From an archaeon (GTDB taxonomy: Archaea; AGJL01; Methanococci; Methanococcales; Methanocaldococcaceae): DNA of 38,719 nucleotides. Location: the NCBI GenBank assembly GCA_024278985.1, contig JAJRSC010000029.1:1-38719 (forward strand). Reading direction: 5' to 3'. Shown in pieces: positions 1-7,881 of the stretch (positions within the stretch are counted from its first letter, which is position 1; every line of letters begins with the position of its first letter). The notes beneath the pieces are model-generated. The model searched no databases and was not told the origin of the DNA. It saw only the letters and a program-made list of their open reading frames with translations. The position numbers and the translations under genes are program-made.

Positions 1-188
1 ACTTTAAATTTAGTTATGTCTTTATCAAACATAACATCTTTTTTAATGTCAAAGTTTTCCTCTTTATTCCCCTCTCCCCCACTACTATCATCAAACTCAT
101 TCTCATTATCTATATATTTTCCACTTAAATAGGTGTTATCCCTTAGAAGTTTGTCATGGATTTTTTTATTAGTAGTTATTTTTTTTTT
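1..188 (-). CDS. VWA-type chelatase subunit, N-terminal linker only (runs off window)
   Basis: The minus strand is open from the window edge up to the A-run that ends the upstream AAA+ chelatase gene. It encodes a hydrophilic, acidic stretch that includes [16 protein letters not shown], which resembles the low-complexity linker joining the AAA+ and VWA parts of ChlD/cobaltochelatase proteins. The frame has no ATG, GTG or TTG until an ATG at about positions 28-30. A -1 shift at the A10 run (179-188) would join it directly to the AAA+ gene. The VWA domain itself lies outside the window, so the identity is inferred from context. It could instead be a separate gene with a rare start codon. Confidence 0.5.
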
Positions 189-1189
189 AATTTATTTATT
201 GTATCCTCCAATTTTTCTTTGTCTAATTTTGGCTGTTCAAATGGTTTTCTTCTTAATCTATGAGGTAAAGCTAACTCCATGGCTTCCTTAACATCCTCTA
301 AAATAACCTCTTCTCTACCATTGTAAGCAGCTAAGGCCTTAGCAGTTCTTACAACTGTTATATCTGCTCTATGACTATGAATTCCTAACTCTATACAAAC
401 TCCAGATATTAATTCTAAGAGTTCATCACTTATTTTAACTTTTTCTAAAAGTTCTCTTGCTTTGATAATCTTCTCTCTTAATTCTTTTTGTTTCTCTTCA
501 AACTTCTTATAAAATTCTTCAGGATTTTTTTGGAATTCTTCAACTCTTTTTATTATCTCAACTCTATCCTTAACATTATTTATTCCCTCTACATCAACCA
601 TTAACCCAAATCTATCTAAAATTTGAGGTCTTAATTCACCTTCTTCTGGGTTCATTGTTCCAACTAATATAAATCTTGATGGGTGCTTAACTTTAATCCC
701 TTCTCTCTCTACAATATTCCAACCTGATGCAGCTACATCTAAAAGAATATCTACAATATGGTCATCTAATAAATTAACTTCATCAATATATAGAATATTT
801 CTATTTGCCTCTGCTAAAATTCCTGGTTCTAAAGCTTTTATACCTTCTTTTATTGCCTTTTCAATATCTAGAGTACCTACAACTCTATCCTCAGTAGCTC
901 CAATTGGTAAATTTACAACTTTCATTTTCTTTTTAATTATTTTTAGTTCTCCTTTCTCCTTTTTTTCTTTACATATATCACATAATTCATCTGGAGAACA
1001 GTTAAATGGGCAGTCAGTTACTTCTATCTCTGGAAGTAAATCAGCTAAAGCTCTTACAGTTGTAGATTTTGCTGTTCCTTTCTCTCCTCTTATTAGAACT
1101 CCTCCAATTTTTGGATTAATTGCATTTAAAATTAAAGCTTTTTTCATTTTTTCCTGTCCAACTATTGCAGTAAATGGATATATAATCAT
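176..1189 (-). CDS. Mg/Co-chelatase-type AAA+ ATPase (ChlI/BchI-like)
   Basis: This is a AAA+ ATPase of the ChlI/BchI family, the motor that drives metal insertion into tetrapyrroles. In methanogens this would serve cobalt or nickel tetrapyrroles rather than chlorophyll. Visible motifs are Walker [10 protein letters not shown] near residues 35-43, a four-Cys cluster (CPFNC, CDIC) near residues 60-73, Walker B ILYIDE followed by NLLDD, and the arginine-rich HSHRADI sensor region. I chose the third in-frame Met (ATG ending at 1189) because GAGGG lies at a normal distance before it; the first Met at 1195 abuts that site. The gene ends in LKKK-stop at a run of ten A residues, and an acidic linker continues in the -1 frame. 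Related archaeal proteins are often one AAA+/VWA fusion, so this may be the front part of a fused subunit. Confidence 0.85.
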   Translation of the reverse strand: MIIYPFTAIVGQEKMKKALILNAINPKIGGVLIRGEKGTAKSTTVRALADLLPEIEVTDCPFNCSPDELCDICKEKKEKGELKIIKKKMKVVNLPIGATEDRVVGTLDIEKAIKEGIKALEPGILAEANRNILYIDEVNLLDDHIVDILLDVAASGWNIVEREGIKVKHPSRFILVGTMNPEEGELRPQILDRFGLMVDVEGINNVKDRVEIIKRVEEFQKNPEEFYKKFEEKQKELREKIIKARELLEKVKISDELLELISGVCIELGIHSHRADITVVRTAKALAAYNGREEVILEDVKEAMELALPHRLRRKPFEQPKLDKEKLEDTINKLKKK

Positions 1190-1216
1190 AATCATCCCTC
1201 TAAAATACCTCTAAAG

Positions 1217-1273
1217 ATAATTATTAATATTTTAAGTATTAAATAATATTATTACTAATAATTATTAATATTT
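1217..1273. repeat. Two 16-bp direct repeats in a divergent intergenic region (possible operator)
   Basis: The 16-mer ATAATTATTAATATTT occurs at 1217-1232 and again at 1258-1273, a 41-bp period, between the divergent chelatase and ABC ATPase genes. The second copy ends 17 bp before the ABC ATPase ATG. Position and spacing suggest a shared regulatory site, possibly metal-responsive given the flanking genes. The region is almost pure A/T, so chance similarity is a real alternative. Confidence 0.4.
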
Positions 1274-1290
1274 ATGGGTGTAGAATAAGT

Positions 1291-2418
1291 ATGTTAAAAA
1301 CCAAAGACTTAGGTGTAGGATATAAAGAGATTGTTGTAGACAATATTAATTTGGAAATTAAAAAAGGGGAAATATTGGCTATACTTGGTCCAAATGGTGT
1401 TGGAAAATCAACACTTTTAAAAACATTATGTTCTTTTTTATCTCCTTTAAAAGGAGTTGTATATTTAGAATCTCAAATTCTTCATAATATAAAACCTTCA
1501 GAACTTGCTAAAAAATTGGCTGTTGTATTAACAGAAAGAGTAAATCCAGGAAATTTAACAGGATTTGATATAATTGCAATAGGAAGACATCCATACACTG
1601 ATTTATTTGGAAGATTATCAGAGAGAGATATTGAAGTTATAGAAGAATCTGCTAAGGCTGTTAATGCACTTCATCTTTTAGATAAAAAATTTTTTGAAAT
1701 GAGTGATGGAGAAAGACAAAAAATAATGATTGCAAGGGCATTAGCTCAAGAACCAGAAATTTTAATTTTAGATGAACCAACATCATTTTTAGATGCCAAG
1801 CATAAAATAGAATTAACTCTTTTATTAAGAAAGTTAGCCACTGAAAAAAATTTGGCAATAGTTGTAACACTACATGATATTGAATTAGCTTTGAGAGTAG
1901 CTGATAAATTGGCTTTAATAAAGGATAAAAAAATTATTGCATATGGTTATCCAGAGGATATTTTAAATAAAGATACTGTTAATTATTTATATGATGTTAC
2001 TTCAGCCAATTTTAGTAGAGAGATTGGATATTTTGAACTGATTAATAAATCAAAGAGAGAAATAAAAATTTTTGTTATTTGTGGTGCTGGGACTGGAGCT
2101 GGATTATTAAGATATTTAGTAAAAAATGGATATAAAATTTATTGTGGTATCTTACACGAGAATGATTTTGATTATATTGTAGCAAAAACTATGGAAATAG
2201 AAATAATCAAAGAAAAAGCATTTTCTCAAATATCAAAGGAAAATATTGAAAAAGCAAAAAATATTATTGATGAATGTGATTATATAATATATACTGAGTT
2301 TCCTGTTGGAGAAATTAATAAAGAAAATTTATATTTAATTGACTACTCAATAAATAAAAATAAAAAAGTTATTAAATACCAATCAGTTCAAGATTTAAAA
2401 TCCACTCATAAAATTTAA
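1291..2418 (+). CDS. ABC transporter ATP-binding protein (iron/cobalamin type) with C-terminal extension
   Basis: This is the ATPase of an iron-siderophore/cobalamin-type ABC importer (FecE/BtuD group), a peripheral membrane protein. Walker A GPNGVGKST is at residues 33-41, the Q-loop region follows, the signature is MSDGE (variant of LSGGE) near 137, Walker B is ILILDEP near 157, and the switch His is in VTLHD. The canonical ATPase ends near residue 250. A further 125 residues form a separate alpha/beta-looking domain beginning IKIFVICGAGTGAGLLRYL. No permease or binding-protein gene is adjacent, so the ATPase is an orphan here. Its divergent partner is a tetrapyrrole chelatase gene, which favours cobalamin/cobinamide or metal uptake, but the substrate cannot be read from the sequence. 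Confidence 0.88.
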   Translation: MLKTKDLGVGYKEIVVDNINLEIKKGEILAILGPNGVGKSTLLKTLCSFLSPLKGVVYLESQILHNIKPSELAKKLAVVLTERVNPGNLTGFDIIAIGRHPYTDLFGRLSERDIEVIEESAKAVNALHLLDKKFFEMSDGERQKIMIARALAQEPEILILDEPTSFLDAKHKIELTLLLRKLATEKNLAIVVTLHDIELALRVADKLALIKDKKIIAYGYPEDILNKDTVNYLYDVTSANFSREIGYFELINKSKREIKIFVICGAGTGAGLLRYLVKNGYKIYCGILHENDFDYIVAKTMEIEIIKEKAFSQISKENIEKAKNIIDECDYIIYTEFPVGEINKENLYLIDYSINKNKKVIKYQSVQDLKSTHKI

Positions 2419-2497
2419 TGTTTATATAAAATAATATATTAATGTTGTCTAAAGGGATATTTAAATTTTTTTATATATTTAAATTTAATTTTATAAT

Positions 2498-3550
2498 TTA
2501 ATATTTTTTCTTATATTCTCTAAATTTTTCCCAATTTAATTTTGGTTTTAGTCCTAACTCTTCAATTTTTTCAACTACATCATCTAAATTGGCAGTTTTT
2601 GGATTTCCTACACCTTTTATATTATGAGGATAATTTTTTGGAATTACTGTGGCTATATTACTTGCTCCTGCTAAGAGAGAAAATTGTATAAGTTCTGGCA
2701 TTATTGTAGGAGAGAGAGATGTTATTCTTATATTTGGAAATATTAATCTTGTTATTGCTATAGTTTTTGCCTGTTCAATAGATGAACATCTTTTAACATG
2801 TTCCATTGGTGTATCTTTATAAGGGTTAAATCCCATTATTGGAACTTCTCCAATATCAAAATTATTTTTTAAATAAAAAAGATGATTAACTCTATCCTCA
2901 TAACTCTCTCCAATTCCTATTAATAGCCCAGAAGATAATTCTATGCCATATTTATTAACTAATTTGCATACTCTTATCCTATCTTCTAACTCTTCTCCAG
3001 GCTTTAATTTTTTAAATAAACTTTCATTTATTGTTTCTAAATTACAACAGATAGTATCAACATTTAGATTTTTAAGATTTTTTATATTGTCCTCACTAAG
3101 AAGAGAACCAACATTTATTAAAACTTCTAAATTAAAATTTTCTTTAATTATTTTTGTAGCCCTTATACTATCTTCTCCACTACATCCAGAACAGCTGACT
3201 CTTTTTATTCCACTTTCTTCTATAGCTTTTCCTGCTTTAAATATCTCTTCATCTTTTAGTTTAAATGGTTTATAATATCCTTCTCTTGATGTCCCAGCTG
3301 CAAAACCACAATATAAACATTTTGGGTTTATTGGGCAAATATTTGAGATATGAATAGTTGAAGTAATTTCAATTTCCTTTTTAAAGTAATCTCTAACTTC
3401 TGATGCAATATTAAAAAGTTTTAACAAATCTCTCCAATTATCTATTTTAAATAATTTTAATGCTTCTTCTTCATCAATAAGCCCTGTTTTTAGAAAATAA
3501 TTATTTTCTTTACTATCTTCAAATCTTTCAATTATTGAATATATATCCAT
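2498..3550 (-). CDS. hcgA: FeGP cofactor biosynthesis radical SAM protein HcgA/HmdB
   Basis: A radical SAM enzyme of the BioB/ThiH-like group. The cluster motif is CPINPKCLYC at residues 72-81, i.e. C-x5-C-x2-C. That unusual spacing is the published hallmark of HmdB (HcgA), which acts in making the iron-guanylylpyridinol cofactor of Hmd hydrogenase. A second cysteine pair occurs in SCSGCSGED. The length of 350 residues fits the family. The gene is divergent from mch, whose product uses methenyl-H4MPT, the same compound Hmd acts on. No hmd or other hcg genes are in the window. A related BioB-like radical SAM protein of different function is possible but less likely given the motif. Confidence 0.8.
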   Translation of the reverse strand: MDIYSIIERFEDSKENNYFLKTGLIDEEEALKLFKIDNWRDLLKLFNIASEVRDYFKKEIEITSTIHISNICPINPKCLYCGFAAGTSREGYYKPFKLKDEEIFKAGKAIEESGIKRVSCSGCSGEDSIRATKIIKENFNLEVLINVGSLLSEDNIKNLKNLNVDTICCNLETINESLFKKLKPGEELEDRIRVCKLVNKYGIELSSGLLIGIGESYEDRVNHLFYLKNNFDIGEVPIMGFNPYKDTPMEHVKRCSSIEQAKTIAITRLIFPNIRITSLSPTIMPELIQFSLLAGASNIATVIPKNYPHNIKGVGNPKTANLDDVVEKIEELGLKPKLNWEKFREYKKKY

Positions 3551-3628
3551 AATTAATCACTAACTTTTATTTTAGCCAAAAAATATTTTATCTACTTATG
3601 AAATTAATATATGTTATGTCATACACTT

Positions 3629-3655
3629 AATAAAACTTTCACATAATAAAACTTT
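3629..3655. repeat. Direct repeat AATAAAACTTT x2 in mch leader/promoter region
   Basis: AATAAAACTTT occurs at 3629-3639 and 3645-3655, a 16-bp period, ending 12 bp before the mch ATG and just upstream of or within its SD site (GGTGA, 3656-3660). A weak TATA-like stretch (AATATATG, about 3607-3614) lies upstream, so the repeats fall near the expected transcription start. This could be a regulator site or a chance AT repeat. Confidence 0.35.
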
Positions 3656-3667
3656 GGTGAATTAAAT

Positions 3668-4633
3668 ATGTTAAGTGTTAATGAAAAGGCCTATAAAATT
3701 GTTGAAGAAATGATAAAAAATAAAGAAGAATTAAAAATAGATGTTATAAAATTAGAGAATGGTGCAACAGTTTTAGATTGTGGAGTTAATGTAGAAGGTA
3801 GTTGGGAAGCTGGAAAATTATTTACTAAAATATGTTTAGGAGGATTGGCAGAAGTCTCTATTTCTCCATCTCCATATGAAGCTATTCCATTACCATATGT
3901 TAAAGTTAAAACCTCTCATCCTGCTATCTCAACACTTGGCTCACAAAAAGCTGGGTGGGTTGTTAAAGTAGGAAAATACTTTGCAATGGGTTCTGGTCCA
4001 GCAAGAGCCTTAGCTAAAAAACCTAAAAAGACATATGAAGAAATAGATTATGAAGACAACTATGATAAAGCTATTTTATGTTTAGAGGCTTCAAAATTAC
4101 CAAATGAGGAAGTAGCTGAATATGTTGCTAAGGAGTGTAATGTTGATGTTGAAAATGTTTATCTTTTAGTAGCTCCAACAGCTTCATTAGTAGGTGCTAT
4201 ACAAATTAGTGGTAGAGTTGTAGAAAATGGAACTTATAAAATGATTGAAGTTTTAGAGTTTGATGTTAAGAAAGTAAAATATGCCTCTGGATTAGCTCCA
4301 ATAGCTCCAATAGTTGGAGATGACTTTACAATGATGGGAGTCACAAATGATATGGTTTTATATGCTGGAGTAACCCAATACTATATAAAAGCTGATGACA
4401 ATGATGATTTAGAAAGTTTAACTAAAGCTTTACCATCTTCTGCTTCTAAAGATTATGGTAAGCCATTCTTAGAGGTATTTAAAGCAGCTGACTATGACTT
4501 TTATAAAATAGATAAAGGAATGTTTGCCCCAGCTGTTGTAGTAGTAAATAATATTAAAAATGGTAAGATATACAAAGCTGGAAAGGTAAATATAGATATT
4601 ATTAAAAAATCTATTGGATTAGTTGAATTCTAA
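3668..4633 (+). CDS. mch: Methenyltetrahydromethanopterin cyclohydrolase
   Basis: Mch interconverts N5-formyl-H4MPT and N5,N10-methenyl-H4MPT in the cytoplasm, a central step in reducing CO2 to methane. The protein is 321 residues, the usual family length. It shows the characteristic N-terminus ([12 protein letters not shown]), the [15 protein letters not shown] block, and the glycine-rich [14 protein letters not shown] and [17 protein letters not shown] segments. The start ATG is preceded by GGTGA with a 7-nt gap. The gene has its own promoter region shared divergently with hcgA. A pyrimidine/T-rich tract at 4644-4660 follows the stop and could be a weak terminator before the next gene. Confidence 0.97.
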   Translation: MLSVNEKAYKIVEEMIKNKEELKIDVIKLENGATVLDCGVNVEGSWEAGKLFTKICLGGLAEVSISPSPYEAIPLPYVKVKTSHPAISTLGSQKAGWVVKVGKYFAMGSGPARALAKKPKKTYEEIDYEDNYDKAILCLEASKLPNEEVAEYVAKECNVDVENVYLLVAPTASLVGAIQISGRVVENGTYKMIEVLEFDVKKVKYASGLAPIAPIVGDDFTMMGVTNDMVLYAGVTQYYIKADDNDDLESLTKALPSSASKDYGKPFLEVFKAADYDFYKIDKGMFAPAVVVVNNIKNGKIYKAGKVNIDIIKKSIGLVEF

Positions 4634-4670
4634 TTCTTCTCACCTCTTTTTTTACTTTTTAGGGATTAAT

Positions 4671-5747
4671 ATGCTAATTAAGGGAAAGTTTCTTTATGGT
4701 GAAGATTATAAGATTGTAGAAGGTACTTTAATAGTTGAAGATAATGAAATTAAAGGATTTAGTAATGAAAAGGAGGATATTAAAATTAATGGCTTAATAA
4801 TTCCTGGAATAATAAATGCACATACACATATAGCAGATAGTTCTATAAGAGATATAGGGATAAATAAGAGTTTGGATGATTTAGTTAAACCTCCAAATGG
4901 TTTAAAGCATAGATATTTAAAAGATTGTAGTAGAGAGATATTAAAAGAGGGTATTAAATTTGGATTAAATGAATTGGAAGAGTTTGGAGTTAGGTACTTT
5001 TGTGATTTTAGAGAAAATGGAATAAGTGGTGTTAAATTACTAAAAGAATGTTTAAATGGAAGTAAAGTTAAATGTATCCTTCTTGGAAGACCTAATAATA
5101 AAGTAGAAACTGAGGAAATATTAAAAATTTCTGATGGAATAAATTTAAGTGGAGCCAATGAGTATAGTGATGATTTTTTAAAAGATGTATTTAGAATATA
5201 TAAAAAATTTAAGAATAAACTTTTTGGAATACATGTTGCTGAACATATTGGAGCAGTTGAATATTCTTTAAAAAAATATAATCAGACAGAATTAGAGAGA
5301 TTACTTAATTTGAAAGTAAAACCCTCTTTTATAGTTCATGGAGTTCATTTAAAAGATAATGATATTTATTTACTTGAAAAGTATAATATACCAGTTGTTT
5401 TATGTGTAAGAGCAAATCTTTATTTAAATGTTGGTATTCCAAATATAGAGAAATTAAAAGATTTAGTTTTAGGATTAGGAACTGATAATTTTATGATAAA
5501 TTCACCATCTATTTTTAGAGAAATGGAGTTTATATATAGGCTGTATCATCTTGAACCAAAAGAAATATTAAAAATGGCTACTCTTAACAATGCAAAAATA
5601 TTAAATCTTAAAAATGTTGGATTAATTGAGGAAGGATATAAACCTGTATTTACTGTTATAAATAATAATGTTTTTTTATTCTCTAAAAATATAGTTGCTT
5701 CAATATTAAGAGTTGAAAAAGGAGATATACTTAATATAACAATTTAA
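4671..5747 (+). CDS. Metal-dependent amidohydrolase
   Basis: A 358-residue member of the amidohydrolase superfamily (chlorohydrolase/cytosine deaminase-like branch). The metal-binding HxH is in INAHTHIADSS (H51, H53), followed by HVAEH near residue 208, a later conserved His in IVHGVHL, and the catalytic Asp in GLGTDN. N-terminal and C-terminal beta-rich segments frame the barrel, as in deaminases. I chose ATG 4671 because AGGGATT lies just before it; the reading frame is open further upstream but overlaps the end of mch. The substrate is unknown: aminohydrolysis of a purine, pterin or S-adenosyl breakdown product is plausible by family. It sits 12 bp before sucC. Confidence 0.8.
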   Translation: MLIKGKFLYGEDYKIVEGTLIVEDNEIKGFSNEKEDIKINGLIIPGIINAHTHIADSSIRDIGINKSLDDLVKPPNGLKHRYLKDCSREILKEGIKFGLNELEEFGVRYFCDFRENGISGVKLLKECLNGSKVKCILLGRPNNKVETEEILKISDGINLSGANEYSDDFLKDVFRIYKKFKNKLFGIHVAEHIGAVEYSLKKYNQTELERLLNLKVKPSFIVHGVHLKDNDIYLLEKYNIPVVLCVRANLYLNVGIPNIEKLKDLVLGLGTDNFMINSPSIFREMEFIYRLYHLEPKEILKMATLNNAKILNLKNVGLIEEGYKPVFTVINNNVFLFSKNIVASILRVEKGDILNITI

Positions 5748-5759
5748 TGGGGTGGAAAT

Positions 5760-6818
5760 TTGAAATTACATGAATATGAAGCAAAAGAAATTTTTAAAGA
5801 GTATGGAATCCCGGTTCCAAAGAGTTTTTTATTAAAAAAAGGTGAAATAAAAGATATAGATGGAGATGTTGTTTTAAAAGCACAGGTTTTAGTTGGAGGT
5901 AGAGGAAAGGCCGGAGGAATTATATTTGCAAACAAAGATAATTTTAAGGAAAAAGTTGAAGAACTATTTAACAAAGAAATAAAAGGAGAAAAAGTTGAGA
6001 AAATTTTAGTAGAAGAAAAATTACCTATTAAAAAAGAGTATTATTTAGCAATAACTATAGATAGATTAAGTAAAAAGCCAGTTATTATATTCTCAACAGA
6101 GGGAGGGGTGGATATTGAAGAATTTCCTGATGAGAAGATAGTTAAGTATTATGTTGATATTAAAAAACCATTCTTACCATATATTGGTAGAGAAATAGCC
6201 AAAGATATGAATGTTGATGTAAGAATAGGAGATATTATATATAAATTATATAAAATCTTCAAAGATTTAGATGCTACTCTTGTAGAAATAAATCCTCTTG
6301 TTATTACTGAAAATAACCAAATTTATGCTGCTGATGCTGTTATTATATTAGATGATGATGCTAACTTTAGGCATAATTATAAAAAATTTGAAGATTATAA
6401 AGAAGTTAAGCCATACTCCTATGTTGAGTTAGATGGAGACATTGCAGTTATTGGTAATGGGGCAGGATTAACTCTTGCTACAATGGATTTAATATACAAC
6501 TTAGGAAAAAAACCAGCATGTTTTTTAGATGTTGGTGGAGGGGCAAATAGAGAAGTTATAAAAGATGCACTAAGAACAGTTCTTAAAAATAAAAATGTTA
6601 AAGGAATATTTATTAATATATTAGGGGGAATTACTAAATGTGATGAAGTTGCTAAGGGAATTGTTGAGATTTTAAAAGAAAATCCAAATATTAAGTTTGT
6701 TGTAAGATTAACAGGGACTAATGAAGAGGAGGGTTGGAAAATTTTAGAGGAGAATAATATCCCTTACTTCTTAGATATGCAAGAAGCTGGAAAAAAGATA
6801 GTTAAGTTGGTAGAATGA
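5760..6818 (+). CDS. sucC: Succinate-CoA ligase (ADP-forming) beta subunit
   Basis: The beta subunit of succinyl-CoA synthetase, which couples succinyl-CoA and succinate with ATP/ADP. The N-terminal ATP-grasp domain opens with MKLHEYEAKEIFKEYGIPVP and includes KAQVLVGGRGKAGGI; the C-terminal CoA-ligase domain contains GNGAGLTLATMDL and LDVGGGAN. The start is a TTG at 5760, supported by GGGGTGG just upstream and by the family N-terminus. At 352 residues it is slightly short for the family but complete. The alpha subunit gene (sucD) is not adjacent. The stop overlaps galE by 4 nt (ATGA). Confidence 0.95.
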   Translation: MKLHEYEAKEIFKEYGIPVPKSFLLKKGEIKDIDGDVVLKAQVLVGGRGKAGGIIFANKDNFKEKVEELFNKEIKGEKVEKILVEEKLPIKKEYYLAITIDRLSKKPVIIFSTEGGVDIEEFPDEKIVKYYVDIKKPFLPYIGREIAKDMNVDVRIGDIIYKLYKIFKDLDATLVEINPLVITENNQIYAADAVIILDDDANFRHNYKKFEDYKEVKPYSYVELDGDIAVIGNGAGLTLATMDLIYNLGKKPACFLDVGGGANREVIKDALRTVLKNKNVKGIFINILGGITKCDEVAKGIVEILKENPNIKFVVRLTGTNEEEGWKILEENNIPYFLDMQEAGKKIVKLVE

Positions 6819-7723
6819 TGCTTGTAACAGGAGGAGCAGGATTTATTGGAAGTCATATAGTTGATAGATTAATTAATGATGGCTATGAGGTTATAGTTTT
6901 AGATAATCTAACAACAGGAAATATAAAAAATGTTAATCCAAAGGCAAAATTTATAAATTGTGATGTTAGAGACAACTTAGAAGATAAAATAAATTTTAAA
7001 GATGTTGAAGTAATTTTTCATCAGGCAGCTCAAATAAATGTACGAGTCTCTGTAGATAATCCCATATATGATGCTAATATAAATGTATTAGGAACTATAA
7101 ATATTTTGAATCTTATGAGAAAGTATGATATACAAAAAATAATTTTTGCATCCTCTGGAGGAGCAGTTTATGGTGAGCCAGAATATCTACCTGTTGATGA
7201 AAATCATAAAATTTCTCCATTATCTCCATATGGATTAAGTAAGTATGCTGGGGAGGAGTATATTAAATTGTATAATAGGTTATATAACATAGAGTATTGT
7301 ATACTAAGATATTCCAATGTTTATGGTGAAAGACAAGACCCAAGGGGAGAGGCAGGGGTTATTAGTATATTTATAGAGAGAATCATAAACAATAAAAGAC
7401 CTGTCATATTTGGAGATGGAAATCAAACAAGAGATTTTATATATGTTGGAGATGTTGTAGATGCAAATATTTTAGCAATGAATTGGAAAAATGAAATTGT
7501 TAATATTGGAACAGGAAAAGAGACAACTATTAATGAACTTTATAATATTATTAGTAGAGAACTAAACTTTAAAGATAAACCTATTTATGATAAACCAAGA
7601 GAAGGAGAAGTTTATAGGATATATCTTAACATAGATAAAGCAAAATCTTTGGGCTGGCAACCAAAAACAACTCTTCAAGAAGGTATAAAAAGAGTAATTA
7701 ATTGGTTTAAAAATGAATATTAA
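6815..7723 (+). CDS. galE: NAD-dependent nucleotide-sugar epimerase (UDP-glucose 4-epimerase type)
   Basis: An extended short-chain dehydrogenase that epimerises UDP-sugars, likely supplying precursors for surface or S-layer glycans. The Rossmann motif GGAGFIGSHI is at residues 6-15, the catalytic Ser is in FASSGGAVYG, the YxxxK pair is in SPYGLSKYAGEEY, and SNVYGERQDPRGEAGVISIF is typical of GalE-like archaeal enzymes. The length of 302 residues is standard. The start overlaps the sucC stop as ATGA (the second ATG at 6818 is an alternative), implying cotranscription. The exact sugar specificity (glucose, N-acetylglucosamine or uronic acid) is not readable. Confidence 0.9.
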   Translation: MMLVTGGAGFIGSHIVDRLINDGYEVIVLDNLTTGNIKNVNPKAKFINCDVRDNLEDKINFKDVEVIFHQAAQINVRVSVDNPIYDANINVLGTINILNLMRKYDIQKIIFASSGGAVYGEPEYLPVDENHKISPLSPYGLSKYAGEEYIKLYNRLYNIEYCILRYSNVYGERQDPRGEAGVISIFIERIINNKRPVIFGDGNQTRDFIYVGDVVDANILAMNWKNEIVNIGTGKETTINELYNIISRELNFKDKPIYDKPREGEVYRIYLNIDKAKSLGWQPKTTLQEGIKRVINWFKNEY

Positions 7724-7778
7724 GCTATATTTCATCCCTACAATAAAATTAATAAATATTCTTATATTTCACTGACCA

Positions 7779-7791
7779 AAAGATTTATATA
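7779..7791 (+). promoter_or_regulatory. BRE/TATA promoter of the EF-1alpha gene
   Basis: AAAAG followed by TTTATATA (7784-7791) is a textbook archaeal BRE plus TATA box. Transcription would begin about 25 bp downstream, near 7812, giving a leader of about 70 nt before the EF-1alpha ATG at 7882. The rest of the 158-bp gap after galE shows nothing else. Confidence 0.75.
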
Positions 7792-7881
7792 CTCTTCATA
7801 ATTATAAATAGAAAGCACTAAATTAAATAACATAAAATATGTATTCTTATTCATAAAAAATAAACTAATTTGGTGAAAAAT

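Noticed and set aside
2419-2497. Repeated ATTTAAAT motifs between the ABC ATPase and hcgA
   Set aside because: Short self-palindromic AT words expected by composition; the gap is between convergent gene ends.
4706-5158. 150-codon open frame opposite the amidohydrolase gene
   Set aside because: A low-complexity Ser/Leu/Pro-rich shadow of a well-supported gene, with no start signal.
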